Below, in pieces: positions 44,325 through 53,778 of a stretch of 64,000 nt of DNA. Below the pieces are notes generated by a model. The model was not told where the DNA came from. It saw nothing but the letters and a program-made list of their open reading frames with translations, and searched no databases. How positions within the stretch are numbered: the first letter of the stretch is position 1; each line of letters begins with the position of its first letter. Source of the stretch: Tranzscheliella williamsii (lineage: Eukaryota; Basidiomycota; Ustilaginomycetes; Ustilaginales; Ustilaginaceae); the NCBI GenBank assembly GCA_023212725.1, contig JALBYF010000030.1, forward strand, positions 124,001 through 188,000, read 5' to 3'. Position numbers and translations under genes: made by a program.

Positions 44325-46613
44325 ATGGCCCAGCCTATTAAGCTGCGCAATGCCGCGGCATCACCGTCCTCGTCCCGCCCACATCTCTATACTACTGCCT
44401 CTGACGCATCTTCTGCAGCGCCGACCCTCTCGCAGGATGCCTCTGATCCACACACAAAGAATGTAGTCGTTCTCGGAGGCTCTTACGGCGGCATGCACGC
44501 CGCCACCGTCTTGGCTCAGAAGCTACCTCCATCCCACCGTGTCATCCTCATCGAGCGCAATTCTCACTTCAACCATCTCTATGTCTTCCCTCGATTCTCC
44601 GTCCTTCCCGGCCACGAGCATAAAGCTTTCATCCCGTATACCAGTATCTTCAAGGACGCGCCCGCCCGGCCCAAGAAAAGGCAGGCGCAGGGTGCGCGCG
44701 CGTCCGCCACCGGCCCATCCACGGCACCATCGGCGCAGCCAAGGCGTCGGCAAAATTCCGGAGGCTCGGCGCAAAACGCCCTCGAAATGGGCTCCTCTTC
44801 CAGTGCAGCTTCCTCATCCGTGTCAGTGCCGTTGAACGAGGCGAAGCAGCCTGGGACGGCGCGCAAGTGTGCCTCCTCCCCTGCCATGTGCGATGTTCCC
44901 GAGGGCGCTGAGCTCGTGCATCCCTCTTCGCCCCCCATGACTTGCGACGACGCATCCGATCGCTCCGCCTCGCCTGCGTCGGGCCGAGGTCGCTCCCGTG
45001 ACAGCCGCTATTCGTCGAGGACCTCGCTCTCCGCGGCCTCGAGCACCGCCGACTCGGACTTTTCTGGCTTCAGTGGCGAGTCCGACACGGTCAGCACAGC
45101 TGCCTCTTCCTACGTCGCCGCAGACGCCCGGCTCGCCGGTTCCGAAGGCATCGATGACGAGCTTGCCGGCAATGCCAGCAAGGCCCGGCGTGAAGAGCAG
45201 CTCGGCCGGCCAGAGATCCAAGTCACCGAGCTGAGCGACGCCCTCGAACACGGTCTCGACCTTGACGGGCACGACGCAGCCGACGCGGCCGAGGCCGAGG
45301 CCGCGCCGGGTTTCGAAAACTCAGCGCCTCACATTGTCCTCCAGGCAAGCGTGACCTCCATCTCGCCCACGCATGTCACCGTCACGCCATGCGCGGACGG
45401 TTCGTCCGCCGACGCCGTGTCCGAGTTCCCCAAGAAGAAGTCGCTCTGGTCTATCGACAGCGTCGAGATTCCGTACTCGCACCTGATCTACGCGCTAGGC
45501 TCGCACCTTCCGGACCCGCTCCGCACCGAGGCGCGCAATAAGGCGCACGGCGTCCACTGGATGCAGGAGATTCAGGGCCGTATCAAGGCGTCCGAGCAGA
45601 TTGTGCTTGTCGGGGGCGGGGCGCTTGGCGTCGAGTTTGCCACCGACATTGCCTCGGTCTATCCGGGCAAGTCGGTGACGCTGATCCACTCGCGCAAGCA
45701 GCTGCTGCCCAACTTTGACGAGCGGATCCACGAGATTGCCTACCAGCGTCTGCAGCAGCTCGGCGTTCGTGTTGTGCTGGGCGAGCGGCTTGCGCTGACC
45801 GAAGGCTGTCCGCGCGGCTCGACGGTGCAGGAGTCGCAAGCGGCGGCGGGTGGTGGCGCTAAGCCGGAGCTCTGCGTTGCGGGAGATGCCAAAGGGGAGG
45901 GGGTGGAGGCGCACGCGGAGGGGATGTGCGTTGGAGGCGGACGCAAGGTGGTGCGGACGACGGGGGGGCAGTCGTTTTCGTGCGATCTGCTGCTGCTGTG
46001 TACGGGGCAGCAGCCGAATTCGGCGCTGATGGCGGGGCTGAGTGGCAGCTCGGTGGATCCTGCGAGCCGACTGGTGCGCGTGCACCGGACGCTACAGGTG
46101 GCCGTGCCCGACCCGCGCGATGCGGCGCCGCAGCCGTTTGATGCGCGGCCGCCGTGCGGCGACTGCGACTGCTTTCTGGACAAGAAGGCGCACGGCCAGC
46201 GCCGCGCACACGCTGCCACCGCACTGCCCAACGTCTATGCCGTCGGCGACGTCGCCGACGCCTTTGGCGCCCTCAATGCCGGCTACCAGGCGTGGAACAT
46301 GGCCGATGTCGCCGCCGAAAACATCCTCCGCGCCCTCGACCCCGCCGCGCCCCCCCCGCTCGAGTTCCACCCGGCTCCCAACATGCTCAAGCTCAGCCTG
46401 GGTCTCGGCAAGATGGTCTTCCAGGGCCCACCCGTGCCGGACACACCCGCCGACCAGCACGACACGCCCGCTCCCGACGACCCCGCCGTGGTCGTCGACG
46501 GCCGCATCCCCGGCAGGCCCGAGATCTCTGTCAAGCACGACCCGCACGACCTCGGCGTCGAGGGCGTCTGGACCTACATGGCCAACGCCGACACCGCCGA
46601 TATGCACCTCTAG
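44325..46613 (+). CDS. AIF/FSP1-like FAD-dependent NAD(P)H oxidoreductase
   Basis: 762 aa, single exon. First Rossmann motif VVVLGGSYGGMHAA (about 47-60) with ERNSHFNHLYVFPRFSVLPG after it. Second nucleotide-binding motif IVLVGGGALGVEFATDI (about 426-442). C-terminal FAD site VYAVGDVADAFGALNAG (about 637-653), then AWNMADVAAENIL. Pattern and order match AIFM2/FSP1-type proteins, which reduce quinones using NAD(P)H. The family is usually 370-420 aa; the extra length is a ~215-residue Ser/Ala/acidic insert between about 115 and 332 and a second Gly/Ala-rich insert around 500-550. No clear presequence or transmembrane helix, so location is open. Codons switch from G-ending to C-ending near 46190. 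Confidence 0.83.
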   Translation: MAQPIKLRNAAASPSSSRPHLYTTASDASSAAPTLSQDASDPHTKNVVVLGGSYGGMHAATVLAQKLPPSHRVILIERNSHFNHLYVFPRFSVLPGHEHKAFIPYTSIFKDAPARPKKRQAQGARASATGPSTAPSAQPRRRQNSGGSAQNALEMGSSSSAASSSVSVPLNEAKQPGTARKCASSPAMCDVPEGAELVHPSSPPMTCDDASDRSASPASGRGRSRDSRYSSRTSLSAASSTADSDFSGFSGESDTVSTAASSYVAADARLAGSEGIDDELAGNASKARREEQLGRPEIQVTELSDALEHGLDLDGHDAADAAEAEAAPGFENSAPHIVLQASVTSISPTHVTVTPCADGSSADAVSEFPKKKSLWSIDSVEIPYSHLIYALGSHLPDPLRTEARNKAHGVHWMQEIQGRIKASEQIVLVGGGALGVEFATDIASVYPGKSVTLIHSRKQLLPNFDERIHEIAYQRLQQLGVRVVLGERLALTEGCPRGSTVQESQAAAGGGAKPELCVAGDAKGEGVEAHAEGMCVGGGRKVVRTTGGQSFSCDLLLLCTGQQPNSALMAGLSGSSVDPASRLVRVHRTLQVAVPDPRDAAPQPFDARPPCGDCDCFLDKKAHGQRRAHAATALPNVYAVGDVADAFGALNAGYQAWNMADVAAENILRALDPAAPPPLEFHPAPNMLKLSLGLGKMVFQGPPVPDTPADQHDTPAPDDPAVVVDGRIPGRPEISVKHDPHDLGVEGVWTYMANADTADMHL

Positions 46614-46670
46614 CCCCCCGTCCATCTGCCCTCTTGTCCGCTCGCACAGTCCGTAATCTATCCGCATTTA

Positions 46671-46904
46671 TCGCAGTATATTGGCGTGCTAGCAGCATAT
46701 CGGCGTGCTCGCAGTATATTGGCGTACTCGCAGTGTATTGGCGTACTCGCAGTATCTTACGTGCTCGCAGTATATTTAAGTGCTCGCAGTATATTTAAGT
46801 GCTCGCAGTATATTGGCGTGCTCGCAGTGTATTGGCCCGCAGTATAGTAAGTGCTCGCAGTACATTGGGGTGTTCGCAGTATACCGGGTGCTCGCAGTGT
46901 GCGG
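46671..46904. repeat. 19-bp minisatellite, about 13 imperfect copies
   Basis: Consensus GCTCGCAGTATATTGGCGT on +. The core CGCAGT(A/G)T recurs every 16-20 bp, and variants replace TTGGCGT with TTTAAGT, CTTACGT or ACCGGGT. It fills most of the 346 bp between two converging genes. Some copies are identical neighbours (two TTTAAGT copies at 46763-46800), a sign of recent slippage or unequal exchange. It lies in the 3' UTR or terminator zone of both genes. Confidence 0.92.
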
Positions 46905-46959
46905 TCCCGAGCCACGCGCACGCTCTGCCACGGGGCTTTGGAAGGATGAATGTGCGGGG

Positions 46960-49900
46960 CTAGGGGGAGAGGGGGACTTGGTCTGTGAGGGACCAGGAGA
47001 AGCGGAGGCGGCTGCTGGGGTGGCGCGGGCGGGGGGCTGCGTCGTCCAAGCGCGGCGGGGAGGGCGAGGGGAGGGGGATAAAGTCGTTGGCGCGGTGCTT
47101 GCCCCAGCGCGGCTTGAGGGGCGCGGAGATCTTCTGCTTCTTGATCATGTCGAGTTCGAGCGAGAGCATGAGCAGGTGCGCCGAGTTGCTGAGCAGCCGC
47201 CAGCGCAGTGCCGGCAGCGGCGCCGACCCTGCCCGCCCCGCCCCCGTGCCCTCCATCGCGCCCTCGTCCGCGTCCTCCAGGACCTGGTCCGCTCGCGGCG
47301 GATACGACGGCCCCCGTCGGCATTCCTCCATGCCAGACAGCAGCAGCGGCTGCGGAGCCACCGCTCGCTGCCCCACAGACGACGCAACCACTTTCACCGC
47401 GCCGCGACGCCCCCGTGAGCCGCGCGGCGGCGAAGGGTCGTTGCTACTTGCGTTTCCACCATCTGCATCCGTAGCCTTGCCCTCGTTGGCTCGCGAGACG
47501 GCAACGGCAGCAGCGTAGGTCAGGTCGGGCGAAGATCGGACGCTTCGAATCGGCGACGAAACGCCTAAACTCATGCCACTTCTTCTGCTGCTGTGGTCCC
47601 GGCCACTTGATGAAGCCGAGCTGCTTGAGCCCGACGTCGATTGTCCGCCGCCGAACAGTCCGACCGCGCATTGCCGGCTCGAGCGCGTCGGAGAAGGATT
47701 GCGCCCATGGCGCAAACGGGTGTGCCGGCCCCGAGCGGGCGAAGGCGGTGGCCGCTCGTCTTCAGATTGCTTGCTCTCGTCCTCATCTGCTTCGTCAACT
47801 GCAAATGCCGAGAATCCATGCGGCACGGGCGCCTCCACCTTGGGTCGGGACGAGCGCGGGCCGGAGGATCGTCGACGATGTCGCCGCCGGACGACACGGA
47901 ATCCCGCGGCCTCCGTCTCCGTGTCCGTCTCAGCAACTTCCCCCGACCGTGCCTGTAGTGAAGGCGCGCGCGTCTCACGGTTACAGGACGAAATGTCCTC
48001 TTCCTTGCTGAACGTGGGTGAAGTGGGTGCAGACGCTATATCGGTGGGAGCAGGGCCATCTTCGAAACATTCGGCTCGGCTGCGCCTTCCGACCGCGCCT
48101 CGTTGGACTGGAATATCGATCCTAAGAGGCTTCTGTTCCCCCTCGATGTCAGAGGATGGAGGTGTGTACACGCTAGGCGATGTGTGCTGGACGGGCTCCA
48201 GCTGGACAGGCTGCTCACGTTTCCGAGGCGAGTGGCCTAGCCTGGAGGGCTGATGGTCAGAGCTAGTACGACGGTGGCCGTCGCCGGCCTTGCCTGAGCC
48301 TTGCGTTTCGCTGTGAGATGCAGAACGCGCCGGTGCAGGTCTGCTCCTGCTCCGACTCCGGAAAGTTTGCAGCTGAACGACAGAGGATAACTCGGTATCG
48401 GGGTCAATCGGCTGACCGAGCCCGGAAACATAGGCAGAGGGATCTCGATCGGCCTCAAGCGGCGAAGCGACACCTCGTCCTTTGCGCGCCAGAAGGACGC
48501 TCTTGGACATAGGGGCTTCCTTATCAGAGCTGCCTACACTGTCGGTGCTGTTCTGACGTGACTCGAGCAGCGAAGGAGGCGGCGAAGGACTTGGCGATGG
48601 CGACGGTGGGCGACCCGTTCTCAGCGCCGCTTTACGACGAGCTTCCACGTCTTCTTGCTCCAAAGCTGTCTTTGTCAGTGAGGCAAGGCTGAATATGTGT
48701 GCGAAATCGGCTTGCTGCTCGGCGTCAAGTTCTCGTCGGCCTGCATGTTGCTCAGACTTGGTAGGCACTCGATGCGAAGAGAGGCTCTCCTTTGCTTGAC
48801 GGGCGGCTAAACCAGGCAGGAGGATGAGGTTGGGAAGCCTCGTCAGATTCCTCCAACTTGTCGAGAGGATACTCGAAGGGTCCTTCTCGCTATCTTCGTG
48901 TCCGTGCTGGTCGTGTAGGTCCAAGTCCGCAGATAGTTGGTGTACACGAGACAAAGAATGATCAGATCCTCTTGACCAGCTACGGAACTGGTTCTGAAGG
49001 CTGGCAAGGCGAGCCTGATAGCTGCCCACCGCCGGAGATGACGACGAAGATGGGGATGAAGGTGAGGCGTTGCAACCTTGCGCGTTCGTATGTACGTCAT
49101 GGACCTCTTCATTGGCTTCAGAATCGCTCTCAAAATCACCGATGATCCAGGACGCTTTGCTCTTTCTCTTCAGTGATGATTTCCTGTTCAACTTGCGACC
49201 ATCTTGTGCTGCTCTTATGGACTCCTCAGGGTAGTACTCCACCTGGTCGACCTGGATCAGATCCTCAATGCTGGGGGTGGCCGGTCCTAGGAGGGGGTCA
49301 GAATGCGAAGCCACCGGGCTGGCGATGATGGCCTTGAGAGGAGCGAAACCGGGTGGGCTACGTTGAGCATAAGTGGTGGAAGGCCTGGATGTGGATGGGG
49401 ATGGTGCGCTGCTTGCTTCGGTCAATGAAGGGGCATGGCCTTGACTGGAAGAGACGCCCGTGGAAGCGTGCCTCGAGTCTCGACTCCTTCTACGACCCCC
49501 CTGCTTGATTGGTATGGCGGCAGTGTCACCGTCACCCGAGACGAAATCAAAGTCGCAGCTACTGCTGCAGCTGGAAGCACTGGAAGCTTCGAGCTCCGAA
49601 GTGATGCTCACAGCGGACGGTCGACGTTGGCGGCGTGGCGCGAGCAAACCGTCTGCCGTGATTTCAACATGGACAACGTCTTCGGGTGCAGGGCCAGCGT
49701 TGCGCTCTTTAAGCAAGATGCGAAGGCCTCTGCGACGGTCCCGTTCGACGTTTGACCACCTCCTAGAGCGTCGCCGCCGTGGCTCTGCCCGTGTTCGAGG
49801 GTCCACTTCGTCACAGGAAGATAGCTGAGACGCGTCGTCGTCATCGGAAGGAAACAGGGCTTCTTCCCTAGGGACAGAGTTTGGACGGCTCAGTGCAAGT

Positions 49901-50667
49901 GTGCGACATTCGCCTGAAAGAGTATGGATCGATTTGCGACTAGGGTTTGGCGGAATACTGTCGTTGTCGCTGGCTTCCTCGCCACCGCTTCCACTGGCGC
50001 TGGCTCCACTGAGTACACTGGCGCTAGCTCCCCTTCTGTCCCACCTACGACTGGGGCTGACGTTGATGCTGCGTCCTCGACTCGCTTTGTAGAGCGAGGG
50101 AAGGGCAGCGGAAGTGGCGGCGGCAAGACGGCTTTGTGGAGACAAGACCGAGGCAGCCACAATCACGGGACTTCGCATCACGGACATGTCCTGTGATGCT
50201 GTCGCCGTGGTGGCAGTGGATACTGCCGAGATACGTAAGGGCACAGGTGCCAGAGAGCGCGAAGCGGTCCTCCCGATACGTCGCTCTTGCCTGGTAGGGC
50301 GTGCTGTTGGCGCCGGATGTTCTGCTGAGCCTTCCTCATGGTGCGTAGGGTCTGGCCCTGGGTTCGAAGCAAGGTCGGGTTTTGGTGCAGATGGGCAGGC
50401 CACAGCGCTCAGAGGACGATCGTATCGGTACTGAGGCGAGAGACGCAAGCGCTCGAGATCAGCAGTGAGTTTACTAGAGTGCTTGGCTCTGCTTGAGAGG
50501 TGTTCATCGCTAGCCCTCTGTTTCCCCTTTGCGAGATAGGTGTGGCTGTGATAGGGGCCTATAGGAGAAGGGCAACTCGTCCCCAGCGACGATGCTCTGG
50601 GCAGCTCTACGGCCGTCTGAACAACGGAAGCGGAGCTGTTGGCGATATAAGAGGAAGAAGGATCCAT
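46960..50667 (-). CDS. Large low-complexity protein of unknown function
   Basis: 1235 aa, single exon, ATG at 50667 (MDPSSSYIANSS); the upstream in-frame GTG is not chosen. I recognise no domain. It is Ser/Arg/Pro/Asp-rich with basic clusters (RRRRSRRWSNVERDRRRGLR; KRKSKASW; RRRHRRRSSGPRSSR), acidic patches (SDDDDAS) and many SP/TP and RxxS sites, which suggests a nuclear or signalling-regulated disordered protein (inference). The most ordered-looking parts are ERDRRRGLRILLKER, RNLTRLPNLILLPGLAARQA and, near the C-terminus, ALRWRLLSNSAHLLMLSLEL followed by LKPRWGKHRANDFIPLPSP; the last is the best candidate for a conserved motif. It converges on the AIF-like gene across the minisatellite and runs in the same direction as the MFS gene. 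Confidence 0.78.
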   Translation of the reverse strand: MDPSSSYIANSSASVVQTAVELPRASSLGTSCPSPIGPYHSHTYLAKGKQRASDEHLSSRAKHSSKLTADLERLRLSPQYRYDRPLSAVACPSAPKPDLASNPGPDPTHHEEGSAEHPAPTARPTRQERRIGRTASRSLAPVPLRISAVSTATTATASQDMSVMRSPVIVAASVLSPQSRLAAATSAALPSLYKASRGRSINVSPSRRWDRRGASASVLSGASASGSGGEEASDNDSIPPNPSRKSIHTLSGECRTLALSRPNSVPREEALFPSDDDDASQLSSCDEVDPRTRAEPRRRRSRRWSNVERDRRRGLRILLKERNAGPAPEDVVHVEITADGLLAPRRQRRPSAVSITSELEASSASSCSSSCDFDFVSGDGDTAAIPIKQGGRRRSRDSRHASTGVSSSQGHAPSLTEASSAPSPSTSRPSTTYAQRSPPGFAPLKAIIASPVASHSDPLLGPATPSIEDLIQVDQVEYYPEESIRAAQDGRKLNRKSSLKRKSKASWIIGDFESDSEANEEVHDVHTNAQGCNASPSSPSSSSSPAVGSYQARLASLQNQFRSWSRGSDHSLSRVHQLSADLDLHDQHGHEDSEKDPSSILSTSWRNLTRLPNLILLPGLAARQAKESLSSHRVPTKSEQHAGRRELDAEQQADFAHIFSLASLTKTALEQEDVEARRKAALRTGRPPSPSPSPSPPPSLLESRQNSTDSVGSSDKEAPMSKSVLLARKGRGVASPLEADRDPSAYVSGLGQPIDPDTELSSVVQLQTFRSRSRSRPAPARSASHSETQGSGKAGDGHRRTSSDHQPSRLGHSPRKREQPVQLEPVQHTSPSVYTPPSSDIEGEQKPLRIDIPVQRGAVGRRSRAECFEDGPAPTDIASAPTSPTFSKEEDISSCNRETRAPSLQARSGEVAETDTETEAAGFRVVRRRHRRRSSGPRSSRPKVEAPVPHGFSAFAVDEADEDESKQSEDERPPPSPARGRHTRLRHGRNPSPTRSSRQCAVGLFGGGQSTSGSSSSASSSGRDHSSRRSGMSLGVSSPIRSVRSSPDLTYAAAVAVSRANEGKATDADGGNASSNDPSPPRGSRGRRGAVKVVASSVGQRAVAPQPLLLSGMEECRRGPSYPPRADQVLEDADEGAMEGTGAGRAGSAPLPALRWRLLSNSAHLLMLSLELDMIKKQKISAPLKPRWGKHRANDFIPLPSPSPPRLDDAAPRPRHPSSRLRFSWSLTDQVPLSP

Positions 50668-51999
50668 AATCACGGCAAAGAGCAGCCGCGACTCGCTGCA
50701 CCGCTCTAGAAGCTTGCGAGCAATGACGAATGAAACATGGACCGGAGCACGCAGGGATAGATGGAGCGCTAGCCTCACCCCACAGCTGAGCGTGTCCTGC
50801 TACGACGATGTTGCTGAAAAGGGACGCAGAGCAGTGCGGCTGTGCGGCTGTGCGGGCGTGATGGGAGATGGAAAGTGGGTCGACAGGGTCAAGAGCAGCG
50901 ACAGACCTAATGAAATCCACCCGGCTTTGGCTGTATACGTCGCGCTGTTCGAGTGTCGTGACGTGTAGTGCTGGATGTGATGTCAAGGCAGATCGTGTGG
51001 TGGGCAGGCCAAGTGACTCGCGATGAGCAGTGTGATAGAATCCAGTCGGAACCTGTGACTGTGAAAGTAATTGTGATTGTGTAGGGGAGAGTTCCCATCC
51101 ACGGCCTGGCGGGAGTGACTAGCCAGAGGGTCACTCACGATGTGAATGATAGGAATACTCGTTAGGCCAAAGCGGCGCGACCATTCCGAATTTGAATTGT
51201 CCGCGCTCAGATAATTAATTCCCTTCGGTTGAACCCGTCTGGGAAGCGTTGCAATCCACGCAATTTCAGTGGCTGGCAGCGCTCCTTTTCCCCCAACTTT
51301 CCCACTCCCTCCGCCCATGCCCCGAATCTAATTTCTAAGCCTGATCCTAAACTCAGACAACGTTTGAACTTCATCAACTCAGACAACCTTTGAATTTCAT
51401 TCAACCAAGCCAACCCTTGGCTCTCATAAACTCAGACAACAGCTTTGAATTTCGTAAACTTCCGCCCATGCATGGCGCTGCAGCTTGCATTGATCTTGTG
51501 CTGATTTCAACGCAAGGTTGGCCGTGTTTGTGCAGTGGCAGCTGCGAACTGCAACCAGCTGGATGTGCATAGCGGTTACGGCGAAGCATTTCCTCACCGC
51601 TCATCGGCAACAGCGGTCACACGGCAGGCTCTCTCAATCCTGAGTGAGAAGGCCTAGCAACTTCATGCCGGCGCGAGCCGTTTGGATGAAGAGCATAAAT
51701 TATGGCGGTGGAAACCTCGCAGCGTAAATCAACTCGAGGTGTGGCTTCATGAGGCGGGTGAGTGAGTGCTTCGCCGATGAATGCATGAGGCCGATGGGGG
51801 CGGATCGAGCTTGACTCTTGCTCTGAGCGGGATCGAGCGTTGGCTTGGCTTCAGCCAATTGGCGATACCGCCGTCCTGTCTTCGCCCTGCCATCCGCCTC
51901 TCATGCTTCGCAAACACGATGCGAGCGCACTCCTCGTCAACACCTAGACCTCAGCGCTGTGACATTGTGGTGGGTCATGAATGAGATAGATGCAAGCGA
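50668..51999. other. Intergenic region between MFS transporter and the 1235-aa protein gene
   Basis: 1332 bp, both flanking genes on minus. It holds the promoter of the large orphan and the 3' region of the MFS gene. Contains a three-copy imperfect direct repeat (51349-51456) flanked by an 11-bp direct repeat. No gene supported. Confidence 0.5.
51349..51456. repeat. Three imperfect direct repeats (AACTCAGACAAC...TTTGAA)
   Basis: Copies start at about 51349, 51376 and 51428, each reading AACTCAGACAAC, then 1-4 bases, then TTTGAA(C/T)TTC. The word TCCGCCCATGC occurs on both sides (51310-51320 and 51461-51471). Confidence 0.75.
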
Positions 52000-53778
52000 C
52001 TAGGCAGCAGTGGTGGGAACTTCGCCGCTACTGGTCTCCTCGGAAGTGGAAAGGACGGGCGAGGGAGCACGCGATGGGTTGCGCGATGCGAGTCGCGACG
52101 CAGCGCGGCTTGCGTTGCGAGAGGCGGCGTTTTGCGAGGTGTAGTAGGAGTTCTTGCGCGAACCGAGGCCACCGTTGGGACGCTTCTCTGCCATCGGCGG
52201 CATCATGGCAGCGTTCCGCTGTAGCGATAGGTGTTGTGCGAATGGCGACCTCTTTCGCAGCACTGGTCCCTTCCAGTAGATGATATAGACTGCGCTTACC
52301 AACACCACGGAAATGCAGAACAGGATGGTCGACGCATATTCCAGATTACGGCCAGAGGACCGACCGATGTTCTCGTAAAAGGGCGTGGCGGGTACCGTGA
52401 GGACACCAGCAAGGAAATCGCGCGCCCATCCATTCCCTCCGGTTGCTGAGGCACTATAGGGACCGTAGGCTGAAATCATAAAGTCGACTGTGGTCATGTA
52501 GATGGTCCAGTTCGCGATGGCTATGAGCGTGCTGAAGACCATGGTGCCAATCCAGTGGACCGGAGGGCCAACCGAGGTCCACGCAAATCCAATCAGACCG
52601 ATCGGTAAGCAAGGTGCCGTGTAGAGAAGCCACCAGAGGCGCGACTCGAACTGCGCATGCTCGGAATCGGGATGAAGCGCCCTCTCCTTCTTGTTACGGC
52701 GGATGACGGGAAACATACTGAGGTAGGCAATCGTATAACCAACCAGAAGCGGCAGGAAGGAAAGGCCGACAGCAATAGTACTGAACTCCCACTGAGCATA
52801 GACCAGTGAAAAGGATTGCAAAAACATAAAGATCAACGCATCGCTAAAGCCGGAAAGGAGCGACAGCGTGAGAACGATTGGCTCGGTGAGGAACATCTGG
52901 AATGGGCGAACCCAAGTGACGAGGATTTCTTTGGCCGAGAAACGTTCGCGGAAGGTCCTTAGCTCGTTGGGTCCATAGATGTTGGGGTTTTTCCCACTCT
53001 TGCGCCACTTTTTGGCGATACGGTCCATCATGATGGTCGTCCGAGTCTCGGGCACCAACAGAAGATGAGCAAGTTGGACGGCCCCGCCAAAAATGAGCTG
53101 GATCCAGATGTTCCAGCGCCAATTGAGGAAGTTTTCGACAAAGCCGCCAACGACGGGACCAAGGACAGATCCGCCAACGGAAGAGAAGACAATATAGGCC
53201 ACCGCGTATTGCTGCTCATCGGCGTCCCACATGTCGGCCACCATACCCAGAGTGACACTACCGCCAGCCGAGGAGAGGCCGCCTAGGAAACGGCCAACCA
53301 TGATGCTGGCAAAGTTGGGCGCAAGGGCGACAGGAAGCTGCCAGATATTGACGAGAAATAAACTGAGCTGCAGGACGGGCTTGCGCCCCAGCTCTTCCGA
53401 CCATGGCGCCCAAAGCTCGCATCCAAAGGCGTAGGCGACGAGGAAGATCATGGCGCCGCAACGGGCAGCTTGGGCACTGACATTGAACTCTTCGGAAATG
53501 CCACTGATGGCGTTCGAGTAGAGACTGGTGTTGAAGTTCATCGACACCTGAACGAGGAAGATGACGGTGAGAATGGTCCACTTCTTGAATGAGGAGAAGC
53601 TGTAGCCCAGCTCGTCAAAGCAGTCGTCTTCGGTGATCTCGACCTTGCCATCGGAACGCATGCGCGTCAGCGTCTTGTCGAGCTTCTCAGCATTGAAGTG
53701 AGCGCGATTGCCGGCATCCGGCTCGGCCGTTGTGGGCAGCGTCGCTGGCGCTGGGGCGCTGGAATTCTTTTCCTCCAT
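52000..53778 (-). CDS. MFS transporter, DHA1 drug:H+ antiporter type
   Basis: 592 aa from the ATG at 53778 (MEEKNSSAPAPATLP); the upstream TTG extension is rejected. Twelve hydrophobic segments are expected: the first is WTILTVIFLVQVSMNFNTSL. MFS motif A-like ELGRKPVLQLS follows helix 2, and motif C-like GSVLGPVVGGFVEN marks antiporters (DHA1). A central cytosolic loop (ETRTTIMMDRIAKKWRKSGK...) precedes helices 7-12. The C-tail is polar, with ASRNASRAASRLASRNPSR (SR-type repeats, possible phosphorylation sites). Relatives export polyamines, drugs or small acids; substrate not readable. Divergent from THI5, with a 2 kb gap; no evidence links it to thiamine. Confidence 0.9.
   Translation of the reverse strand: MEEKNSSAPAPATLPTTAEPDAGNRAHFNAEKLDKTLTRMRSDGKVEITEDDCFDELGYSFSSFKKWTILTVIFLVQVSMNFNTSLYSNAISGISEEFNVSAQAARCGAMIFLVAYAFGCELWAPWSEELGRKPVLQLSLFLVNIWQLPVALAPNFASIMVGRFLGGLSSAGGSVTLGMVADMWDADEQQYAVAYIVFSSVGGSVLGPVVGGFVENFLNWRWNIWIQLIFGGAVQLAHLLLVPETRTTIMMDRIAKKWRKSGKNPNIYGPNELRTFRERFSAKEILVTWVRPFQMFLTEPIVLTLSLLSGFSDALIFMFLQSFSLVYAQWEFSTIAVGLSFLPLLVGYTIAYLSMFPVIRRNKKERALHPDSEHAQFESRLWWLLYTAPCLPIGLIGFAWTSVGPPVHWIGTMVFSTLIAIANWTIYMTTVDFMISAYGPYSASATGGNGWARDFLAGVLTVPATPFYENIGRSSGRNLEYASTILFCISVVLVSAVYIIYWKGPVLRKRSPFAQHLSLQRNAAMMPPMAEKRPNGGLGSRKNSYYTSQNAASRNASRAASRLASRNPSRAPSPVLSTSEETSSGEVPTTAA

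Noticed and set aside
46671..46904. CRISPR array
   Set aside because: The units abut without unique spacers and the context is eukaryotic; it is a minisatellite.
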